Assembly: GCA_018883625.1 (NCBI GenBank)
Contig: JAHLFV010000205.1
Location: 1-20,573, forward strand
Direction: 5' to 3'
Length of the DNA stretch: 20,573 nt
Source: Candidatus Treponema excrementipullorum
GTDB lineage: Bacteria > Spirochaetota > Spirochaetia > Treponematales > Treponemataceae
The notes below the pieces were generated by a model. The model was given only the letters and a program-made list of their open reading frames with translations. It had not been told where the DNA came from and ran no database searches. The translations under genes were made by a program, and so were the position numbers. Each line of letters begins with the position of its first letter. Position 1 is the first letter of the stretch. Below are positions 14,035 to 20,573 of the stretch, in pieces.

Positions 14035-16887
14035 ATGGTATCATATTTTGATGAAAGTTCCAAAGATCAGCGTCAATCAAAGCCGGAAGAAAAGGCACGT
14101 ATCAAAATCGACGAGATGTTGAAACGTGCCGGTTGGGATGTAATTTCACGAAACGAATACAGCGACATGAATAACGCCTGTGCCGTAACCGAAGGACTGC
14201 TCAAAGGCAACTTGGAAGCAGATTATGTGTTGTTTGTAGGCGGAAAAGCCGTGGGTATTCTGGAAGCCAAGCGGGCTGAAAATAAACTGGACACAGCTGT
14301 TGCCGAACAGGCTCAAGGATACAGTGCCGGGGTACCGGAATGGTACCAAACCTGGCAAAAGCCACTGCCGTTTGTCTTTTTATCCAATGGAGAAATCTTG
14401 CTGTTTCGGGATATGCGGCAAGAAGAGGTGACATACACCCGCCTGCCACAGATGTATACTCCAAAAGAATTGGTTACCATGGCAGACATTGATGCCGAAT
14501 ATGCCGCTTTACCGGCACTGCCACCTGTGGGAGAAAAAGGGCTTCGTCAGTGTCAATATGATGCCATTCACAGCATTGAACTGTCTTTTAAACAAGGAAA
14601 AAATAAAGCCTTGATATCATTGGCAACGGGAGCCGGCAAAACGTTTACCGCCTGTACCCTCACGTACCGGCAGCTGACTTATACCCGTGTGCGGCGGGTT
14701 CTTTTTCTGGTCGACCGCAACAATTTGGGCAGACAGGCGGAAGGAGAGTTTTGCCAGTACCGCCTGACAGAAAACGGCGACGTTTTTAACTCCCTTTACG
14801 CCGTCTGCCGGCTGAAAACCCTTGAAGAAGCCCGTTCGGCACAGGTCGTGGTTTCTACCATTCAGCGTCTTTTTTCGGTTTTAACCGGACAGCCTCTTTT
14901 TGCGGACGACGAAGAGGAAGAGGCAGAGCAAGCCGCTCTGTTCGGTGATGACGAACCGGAAGAAGAAGTCGAATTGCCGGACGAACTGTTTCTGCCGCCC
15001 GATTTTTTTGATCTGATTATTGTCGACGAATGCCACCGTTCTATTTACGGAAAATGGCAGCGTGTGCTCAATTATTTCCGCAGTGCGAAAATGGTGGGGC
15101 TGACGGCCACGCCGACACCCGAAGCGGAAGCCTTTTTTGACCGCAACTTTGCCTCAAATTACACATTCGAAGATTCCGTCCGCGACGGCGTCAACGTTCC
15201 GCCCCGGATTTACCGTATCAAAACCAAAGTCACCGAATCGGGCGGACAGATTCGGTCCGGCGAAAAGGTCAATAAAAAATCGAAGCTCACCGGAGCCGTT
15301 CGGGAAGTAAAGGAAGAAGAACAGAAATACACAAGCACCCAGCTCGACCGTTCTGTCATTAACAAAGAGCAAATCCGAACCGTTGTTCAGGCTTTTAAAG
15401 ATTCGATTTATACGGCACTCTATCCGGATCGGTACCCCGACTGGCACTTTATTCCCAAAACCCTGTTTTTTGCCAAATCGGACAGCCATGCCGACCACAT
15501 TATCGAACAGATAAAAAAAGTGTTTGCCGTCGAGTTTCCGGAGGAAAAGATACCCGACCATTTTGTGACCAAAATCACTTACAGCGCCGGCAATACCAAC
15601 GAATTAATTCGCGATTTTCGAAACAAAAAAGAGTTCCGCATTGCCGTGACCGTTACGTTGGTGGCGACCGGAACCGACGTCAAACCTCTGGAATGCGTGG
15701 TTTTTATGCGGGACGTTGCGTCGGCCGTGCTGTACACCCAGATGAAAGGCCGCGGCTGCCGCCGCATCGGCGACGATATTCTGCAATCGGTCACCCCCAA
15801 CGCTGCCGGTAAAGACTGTTTTTATATCATAGACGCCGTGGGAGTGACGGAACACGAGCACATGATTCCCGGTGTGGAAGGGGGAGAAGGCGGTCAGCCG
15901 CCGCAGCCGGTTCCTTCTTTGCAGCGGCTTTTGGAACTTTTGGCACACGGCAATGTCGGCGACGATGCGCTGATGCTGCTTGCCGGTTATCTGGCAAAGT
16001 GTCTGAACAAAGGAGATGAAAGCGATGTTCGGGAATGGGGAGAGATTGCCGGCATCAGTCTGAAAGATTTTGTCGGCAGACTGACGGAAGCTTTACAGCC
16101 CGACTCCTGCGTTTCTGCCGACGGGCGTCCGGAAACCGCTTCAAACAGCCTGCCGCCTTATACCGATATCAACGAACCCAACACCGAACGGAAGGTGTTG
16201 ATATCGGAACTGATTAATAACCCTTCGGCTCGGCAGAAAATTCTGGAAATCAACGCCGGTTTTATTAAAATCCTGTTGCCCGGAGAAGACGAACTGACTT
16301 ACACCGGATTCGGCAAAGAAGAGGCGCAAACCTACATCGAAGCCTTTGAAACCTATATGAAGGATCATAAAGATGATGTCGAAGCGCTGCGCATTATTTA
16401 CAACGAAGAGAAAATCCCCATTACCCGCGCCATGCTGGAAGATTTACAGACCAAACTTTTAAAAGCGGATGCCATGTACAAACCGCAGTATATATGGCAG
16501 AATTACAAAATCTTTAAAGCCGACAATTCGGTGGTACCGTTGGAGAGTAAAGACGAACGGGAAGCCTTAACCAATCTGATTCAGATTGCCCGCTACGTTT
16601 ACGGCAAAACCGGAACCTTGGTGTCTCCGGTGCGCGGTTACAAACAAGGGTTTAACCTGTACGCCGGGCAGCAGCAGCGCCCCTTAACGGAAGAACAGCG
16701 ACAACTTTTGGAAGTAATTGCCCGTTATATCGTGCAAAACGGCGCGGTGACCAACACCGAGATTTTCGATAATTTGGGATCGTCCTACGCTATGGGACTG
16801 GTGCAGACTTTTAAAAGGGAAAACGTTGATACGGAACTGCGTAAACTCTCCGTATTCATTTTAACGGATTACACAAAGGTATCGTGA
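14035..16887 (+). CDS. hsdR: type I restriction enzyme, R (endonuclease/translocase) subunit
   Basis: This 950-residue motor and nuclease subunit works with the M2S methyltransferase to pull DNA and cut it far from an unmethylated site. A PD-ExK nuclease domain is near the N-terminus (Asp63, then Glu77 and Lys79 in LEAK). SF2 helicase motifs follow: Walker A ATGAGKT (197-203), DECH (331-334), TATPT (357-361) and motif VI GRGCRR (572-577). The C-terminal part (about 770-950) looks like the EcoEI-type HsdR tail. An acidic stretch of about 30 residues (from 291) lies just before the DECH motif. ATG 14035 is preferred over ATG 14008, because AGGGG sits 6 nt before it, whereas 14008 has GAGG only 1 nt away. 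The gene looks intact. GC is high locally (about 65% in 15721-15780). It ends 1 bp before hsdM. Confidence 0.95.
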   Translation: MVSYFDESSKDQRQSKPEEKARIKIDEMLKRAGWDVISRNEYSDMNNACAVTEGLLKGNLEADYVLFVGGKAVGILEAKRAENKLDTAVAEQAQGYSAGVPEWYQTWQKPLPFVFLSNGEILLFRDMRQEEVTYTRLPQMYTPKELVTMADIDAEYAALPALPPVGEKGLRQCQYDAIHSIELSFKQGKNKALISLATGAGKTFTACTLTYRQLTYTRVRRVLFLVDRNNLGRQAEGEFCQYRLTENGDVFNSLYAVCRLKTLEEARSAQVVVSTIQRLFSVLTGQPLFADDEEEEAEQAALFGDDEPEEEVELPDELFLPPDFFDLIIVDECHRSIYGKWQRVLNYFRSAKMVGLTATPTPEAEAFFDRNFASNYTFEDSVRDGVNVPPRIYRIKTKVTESGGQIRSGEKVNKKSKLTGAVREVKEEEQKYTSTQLDRSVINKEQIRTVVQAFKDSIYTALYPDRYPDWHFIPKTLFFAKSDSHADHIIEQIKKVFAVEFPEEKIPDHFVTKITYSAGNTNELIRDFRNKKEFRIAVTVTLVATGTDVKPLECVVFMRDVASAVLYTQMKGRGCRRIGDDILQSVTPNAAGKDCFYIIDAVGVTEHEHMIPGVEGGEGGQPPQPVPSLQRLLELLAHGNVGDDALMLLAGYLAKCLNKGDESDVREWGEIAGISLKDFVGRLTEALQPDSCVSADGRPETASNSLPPYTDINEPNTERKVLISELINNPSARQKILEINAGFIKILLPGEDELTYTGFGKEEAQTYIEAFETYMKDHKDDVEALRIIYNEEKIPITRAMLEDLQTKLLKADAMYKPQYIWQNYKIFKADNSVVPLESKDEREALTNLIQIARYVYGKTGTLVSPVRGYKQGFNLYAGQQQRPLTEEQRQLLEVIARYIVQNGAVTNTEIFDNLGSSYAMGLVQTFKRENVDTELRKLSVFILTDYTKVS

Positions 16888-16888
16888 T

Positions 16889-18393
16889 ATGGCAAAAAAA
16901 AACGGCAACGCCGCAACCGGGCGGCAAAAAAAAAGCGTTAAACCGGAAGCTTCTCTGACCAAAAAAGTGTGGGACATGGCCGACGTGCTCAGTTCCGCCG
17001 GCATCGGTTATACCGATTACATCACCCAGCTGACCTATTTGCTCTTTCTGAAAATGGATGACGAGAGGGAAACCCTGTTCGGCATGACCGGCACTTTGCC
17101 GGAAGGGTGCCGCTGGCGCGATGTGCTGTTTGACAAAAACGGACAAAAACGAATCGGAACCGATTTAACCGAAAAGTACGAATCGGTTTTAAGGCAGTTA
17201 CAGGGCAAAGAGGGGCTTATCGGTGCCATTTTCAGCGGCGCTTCCAATAAAATCACTTCTCCGGAAAAGCTAGGCAAACTGATTGCCATGATTGGTTCGG
17301 AAAACTGGTACTGTACCGAAGGAGATTTAAAAGGTGCCATTTACGAAGAGATTTTGGAGCGCAACGGTTCAGACAGCAAAAGCGGTGCCGGGCAGTATTT
17401 TACGCCCCGTGCCCTTATCAGTGCCATGGTAGATGTCATTGACCCTCAAGTAACGGAAACCGTTTCTGACCCCGCCTGCGGAACGGGCGGCTTTTTGTTG
17501 GCTGCTTTTGAACACATGAAAAAGCAGACTAACGACCAAGGCAAGCTGACGGACTTAAAAACAAAAAAACTCAGCGGAGCCGACATTACTCCGCTGGTAG
17601 TTACTTTGGCAAGTATGAACCTGTATCTTCATGACGTAGGGGGGAAACCACACCGGTGCGTTGTATGGACTCTTTGGAAAAAGAGCCGGAACATTTGGTG
17701 GACGTGGTATTGGCAAATCCACCTTTTGGAGAACGGCCGGCAGGAGCGTCGGATATTTCTGCCTTACGCAGTGATTTGATTGTTGCCACAAAAAACAACC
17801 AGCTGAACTTTTTGCAGCACATTATGAAAATGCTTAAACCCTCAGGGCGGGCGGCGGTAATTGTACCGGATAACGTATTGTTTGAAGACGGAGCCGGAGA
17901 AAAAATCCGCAAAGTACTGCTTACCGAATACAATCTGCACACTGTGTTGCGCCTGCCCTCCGGTATTTTTTACGCCAACGGCGTGAAAGCCAACGTGTTG
18001 TTTTTTGAAAAAAGCGGTCCCACCCGGGAAGTTTGGTTTTACGATTACCGCATCGGTATTCATCATACCCGCAAACAAAAACCGTTAACCCGTGCCGATT
18101 TACAGGACTTTGTGGACTGTTACTGCGTCGGTCATAGGGAAGAGAGGCGGCAAACCTGGTCACCGGACAACCCCAACGGCCGCTGGCGCACATACACGGC
18201 GGAAGAAATCCTTGCCCGAGACAAAACAAGCCTTGATATTAAGTGGATTAAAGACGACGAAGAAATTCCCCCTCTCAAAGAACTTTTGGAAGAGATTCAC
18301 CGTTCCCAAAACGAAATCAGTCGGGCAACAGCGGAATTACAGGCTCTGCTGGCAGGATTCGATGACGGGGAAGCAGAGGACGGCAGCCGATGA
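16889..18393 (+). CDS. hsdM: type I restriction-modification DNA methyltransferase subunit, frameshifted at a G6 tract
   Basis: HsdM transfers methyl from SAM to adenine as part of the M2S complex and is needed for both modification and restriction. The first frame gives the N-terminal helical domain and SAM motif I DPACGTGGF (from 194) but loses register at 17639-17644 and stops at 17777-17779. The second frame carries VRCMDSLEKEPEHLVDVV and then catalytic NPPFG (composite residue about 277) to the normal C-terminus, with TGA at 18391-18393. Inserting one G in the G6 run joins them as LHDVGGETTPVRCMDS, giving 501 residues, the usual HsdM length. As written, the protein is cut between motif I and NPPF and is inactive. 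Phase variation, -1 slippage on A GGG GGG, or an assembly error could explain it. ATG 16889 lies 1 bp after the hsdR stop. The end overlaps hsdS by ATGA. Confidence 0.9.
17639..17644 (+). repeat. G6 homopolymer at the hsdM frameshift
   Basis: Six consecutive G sit exactly where the two hsdM frames must be joined. Seven G restore the reading frame. In the upstream frame the codons read GTA GGG GGG AAA, so a -1 slip on the two GGG codons would also give GTA GGG GGG GAA, the restored product. Confidence 0.9.
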
Positions 18394-19847
18394 ATATTGC
18401 CCACCTGAAAGCCAAAATCCTTGACCTGGCGGTGCGGGGCAAGCTGACCGAACAGCGGCCGGAAGAAGGCAGTGCGGAAGAGCTTTTGGAACGTATCCGG
18501 GAAGAAAAACAGCGCCTGATTGCCGAAGGAAAACTCAAAAAAGAGAAGCCCCTGCCGGAAATTACGGAAGACGAAATTCCTTTTAACATTCCCGCCGGGT
18601 GGAAGTGGGTGAGACTGGGGGAGATAGGTACTTGGCAGGCAGGCTGTACTCCTGATACTACCCGAAAAGATTTTTATGAGAATGGAACAATTCCGTGGAT
18701 TAATTCTGCTGATTTGACGGATGGATATATTGATACAATTACTCATTATGTAACCGAAAAAGCATTTGCTGAAAAAAAGATGCGATTGAACAAGACTGGA
18801 GCTGTATGTGTTGCCATGTACGGTGCTACTATTGGTAAAACCGGTATTTTGACTGTAGATGCTACAACAAATCAAGCTGTTTGTGTTTGTAATCTGCTAT
18901 CATCAATGGATTCAAAATATCTGTTTTACTTTTTGCAATTTCATAAACCATTTTTTGTTATGAAAGGCTTTGGAGGAGCCCAACCTAACATATCAAAAGA
19001 AAAAATAGAAAACACACCTTTTCCCCTTCCACCCCTTGCCGAACAGAAGCGGATTGTGGAAAAGATTGAAGCGATTTTCAAACAGGCGGACATTATCGAA
19101 GAAAACCGGCTGGCGTTAAAAACCGCGGTACGTCACACCAAAAGCCGGGTGTTGGATTTGGCGATACGGGGTAAACTGACCGAACAGCGGCCGGAAGAAG
19201 GCAGTGCGGAAGAGCTTTTGGAACGTATCCGGGAAGAAAAACAACGCCGGATTGCCGAAGGAAAACTCAAAAAAGAAAAACCCCTGCCGGAAATCACGGA
19301 AGAGGAAATACCCTTTGACATCCCCGCCGGGTGGAAGTGGGTGAGATTGGGGAGCTATTTGGATGTAAGAGATGGAACACATGATTCTCCTAAATATTAC
19401 AGTCAAGGTATTCCTTTTGTAACTGCAAAAAATCTTAGAAATGGTGAAATTGATTTTTCAACATGTTCTTATATTTCAGAAAGTGATCATAGAAAGTTTT
19501 CAGAAAGGTCTTTTGTTGAAGATGGAGATATTTTGATGGCAATGATAGGAAGTATAGGGAATCCTGTCATTGTCAAAAAAGACAGAAATTTCAGTATAAA
19601 AAATGTTCTCTTACTAAAGCGATATGCACTAGAATATACCAATATGAAATATGTCTATTATTTCTTTTACTATATGCAGGATATTTTGGGGAAAAATGCA
19701 CGTGGTGGAGTACAAAGATTTGTTGGTTTGAACTCGTTTAGAGAGCTACTTTTCCCCCTTCCGCCTCTTGCCGAACAAAAGCGGATTGTGGAAAAAATAG
19801 AGCAGATTTTTGATACCCTTGATACTATCGAAAAAGCAGTGGAATAG
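18390..19847 (+). CDS. hsdS: type I restriction-modification specificity subunit with two repeated modules
   Basis: This 485-residue subunit sets the DNA target. It is two modules in tandem with an exact 244-residue period. Each has a conserved N-part (AxxVLDLAxRGKLTEQRPEEG through IPAGWKWVRLG; about residues 8-78 and 252-321), a target-recognition domain (about 79-212 and 322-456), and a conserved helix LPPLAEQKRIVEKIE (213 and 457 on). The two recognition domains differ almost completely in sequence, so a bipartite asymmetric target is expected; the bases cannot be predicted. The conserved parts share long DNA identity, while the recognition domains are AT-rich, which suggests they were acquired by exchange. 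The ATG overlaps the hsdM stop (ATGA), giving translational coupling. The reading frame is intact. Confidence 0.95.
   Translation: MNIAHLKAKILDLAVRGKLTEQRPEEGSAEELLERIREEKQRLIAEGKLKKEKPLPEITEDEIPFNIPAGWKWVRLGEIGTWQAGCTPDTTRKDFYENGTIPWINSADLTDGYIDTITHYVTEKAFAEKKMRLNKTGAVCVAMYGATIGKTGILTVDATTNQAVCVCNLLSSMDSKYLFYFLQFHKPFFVMKGFGGAQPNISKEKIENTPFPLPPLAEQKRIVEKIEAIFKQADIIEENRLALKTAVRHTKSRVLDLAIRGKLTEQRPEEGSAEELLERIREEKQRRIAEGKLKKEKPLPEITEEEIPFDIPAGWKWVRLGSYLDVRDGTHDSPKYYSQGIPFVTAKNLRNGEIDFSTCSYISESDHRKFSERSFVEDGDILMAMIGSIGNPVIVKKDRNFSIKNVLLLKRYALEYTNMKYVYYFFYYMQDILGKNARGGVQRFVGLNSFRELLFPLPPLAEQKRIVEKIEQIFDTLDTIEKAVE
18413..18620 (+). repeat. hsdS direct repeat, copy 1
   Basis: This segment matches 19145-19352 at a fixed offset of 732 bp, with scattered mismatches. 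The block 18444-18511 is identical over 68 bp to 19176-19243. It encodes the conserved region before the first recognition domain. Confidence 0.9.
19145..19352 (+). repeat. hsdS direct repeat, copy 2
   Basis: Second copy of the conserved region, 732 bp after copy 1, including the 68-bp identical block 19176-19243. A shorter pair at the module ends, near 19022-19078 and 19754-19810, repeats with the same 732-bp offset and encodes LPPLAEQKRIVEKIE twice. Confidence 0.9.
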
Positions 19848-19892
19848 TGTAAATATCCATTTCGGAATAACCGATTTTACGGAGATATTACA

Positions 19893-20447
19893 ATGAGTAA
19901 AGATAATTTAAAAGAAATAAAAGAATTGCCGCTTTTGGAAGACTATCCAGCATTGAAAGATGCTTTGGAAAATCGAGAATTGGTTATTTTTATTGGTGCA
20001 GGAGTTTCCCGCCTATTGGGATGTAAATCATGGGATGATTTGGCAACAGATTTATTAAAAAAATGTTTGGAACTTAAATTAATAGATTACTATGAATTTG
20101 AGGAGATAAAAAAATATCCTGAGCAAAAAAAGAAAATCAGTATAGTATATGAGTTATTAAAAGAAAACAATGCGATAGATAATTTTTATAATATTTTTGA
20201 GAAGGCTTTAAAACCAGAGAAAAATATAAATGAAAAAACTATATATACTGATATAGCTAGACTGGCAGACACGTTTGTAACGACCAATGCAGATGAATGC
20301 TTTGATAACAGATTTGTTGATACAGATCTTATCTATGATTTCACTCAAGAAGATAAAGTTAGACCTTATAAATTATATCATATTCATGGTATGCAAAAAC
20401 ATAAAGATTCATTAGTGTTTACCGTTAATCAGTACCTAAATAGATAG
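19893..20447 (+). CDS. SIR2-domain protein, 3' end lost (probable defence NADase)
   Basis: This frame gives 184 residues of a SIR2-like Rossmann domain. It has VIFIGAGVSRLLG (31-43, the NAD-binding GAGxS), VTTNADECFD (129-138, TNxD) and YHIHG (162-166, with the catalytic-type His). These match the SIR2 family found in phage-defence systems, where the domain depletes NAD+. Defence SIR2 proteins are normally much longer, with a C-terminal sensor or partner domain. Here the frame ends abruptly after VFTVNQYLNR at a TAG (20445-20447) that seems to belong to an inserted element. The start ATG has GGAG 8 nt upstream and follows hsdS by 45 bp, so the gene is probably in the same operon. Local GC is very low (25% in 20161-20220), unlike hsdR and hsdM, which suggests separate acquisition. 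The toxic activity, target and partner are unknown. Confidence 0.8.
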   Translation: MSKDNLKEIKELPLLEDYPALKDALENRELVIFIGAGVSRLLGCKSWDDLATDLLKKCLELKLIDYYEFEEIKKYPEQKKKISIVYELLKENNAIDNFYNIFEKALKPEKNINEKTIYTDIARLADTFVTTNADECFDNRFVDTDLIYDFTQEDKVRPYKLYHIHGMQKHKDSLVFTVNQYLNR

Positions 20448-20573
20448 TGTACAATAAAGTTCGCAATTTGGGGTAGAAAAAAGCCATTGAAAATTCCAAA
20501 ATGTTAGTTACCACAACAAACAAAAAAGGAAAAGACAATGGCCAAGAAGAAGGATACTACATTTTTCGAAAAT
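20445..20573 (+). mobile_element. probable insertion-sequence end with start of a transposase gene (cut by the contig end)
   Basis: From about 20445 the sequence no longer continues the SIR2 reading frame. TAGTGTACAATAAAG could be the element's left end. AAGGA at 20526-20530 precedes ATG 20538 by 7 nt, and 12 codons (MAKKKDTTFFEN) follow to the contig edge. I cannot assign the family; a GTGTACA-type end is reminiscent of IS256/Mutator-like elements, but this is weak. Evidence is positional: a defence gene cut short, a new small basic reading frame, and an assembly break where a multicopy element would cause one. Confidence 0.45.
20538..20573 (+). CDS. N-terminal 12 codons of a possible transposase (partial)
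   Basis: The open frame starts at ATG 20538 with a good ribosome binding site (AAGGA, 7-nt gap) and runs off the contig end. The Lys-rich start fits a DNA-binding protein but is too short for family assignment. Confidence 0.4.
   Translation, partial: MAKKKDTTFFEN

Noticed and set aside
15154..15948. Minus-strand open frames inside hsdR
   Set aside because: They reflect the high-GC codon usage of hsdR; the plus-strand motifs show that hsdR is the coding strand.
18413..19352. hsdS repeats as a CRISPR-like or transposon repeat
   Set aside because: The two copies are in-frame coding sequence for the conserved specificity-subunit segments, with no short regular spacers or terminal inverted repeats.

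Overview
The window reads as one contig from a low-to-moderate GC Gram-negative bacterium, most likely a host-associated spirochaete of the Treponema type. That assignment is an impression from the lipoprotein-style signal on a large M16 protease, two full-length chemotaxis receptors, a FliG-like small protein and strong AGGAGG-type ribosome binding sites. No marker gene proves it. The first 34 bases are not genomic: they match the Illumina Nextera read-2 transposase adapter, ending in the Tn5 mosaic end. The first gene is therefore cut at its 5' end.

Region 1 (35-12751) is chromosomal housekeeping and signalling. It holds the C-terminal part of a probable beta-barrel protein, the chaperone htpG, a methyl-accepting chemotaxis protein (MCP) on the minus strand, and a decayed MoxR-type AAA+/VWA gene pair (both members carry internal deletions). 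A 944-residue M16 zinc-protease lipoprotein follows on the minus strand. Divergent from it are a second MCP, paralogous to the first and sharing a sensor-domain motif, and a 120-residue protein resembling only the N-terminal domain of the flagellar switch protein FliG. An AlkD-like DNA alkylation repair gene converges on that pair from the right.

Region 2 (12056-13913, minus strand) is a two-gene operon: a CaCA-family cation antiporter followed by the AlkD-like gene. It starts at a good sigma70-type promoter. Its leader contains a recognisable yybP-ykoY (manganese) riboswitch, so the antiporter probably exports Mn2+ or is induced by it. The 3' strand of the aptamer is perfectly complementary over 9 nt to the segment between the Shine-Dalgarno and the start codon, which suggests a translational ON switch.

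Region 3 (about 13930 to the end) is a defence cassette: a complete type I restriction-modification operon (hsdR-hsdM-hsdS) followed by a SIR2-domain gene. Base composition changes sharply: locally GC-rich in hsdR/hsdM, AT-rich in the two target-recognition domains of hsdS, very AT-rich in the SIR2 gene. hsdM is broken by one base at a G6 tract; G7, or a -1 ribosomal slip, restores an intact 501-residue protein, so phase variation is a real possibility. hsdS is built from two modules with an exact 732-bp period and a 68-bp perfect direct repeat, a good substrate for recognition-domain exchange. The SIR2-like gene stops abruptly after its catalytic motifs, where a probable insertion sequence begins; the contig ends 12 codons into that element's presumed transposase. 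Three dyad-symmetric sequences lie in the 80 bp before hsdR.

The observations most worth a second look are the hsdM G-tract, the modular hsdS, the riboswitch with its visible anti-Shine-Dalgarno logic, and the interrupted SIR2 defence gene.
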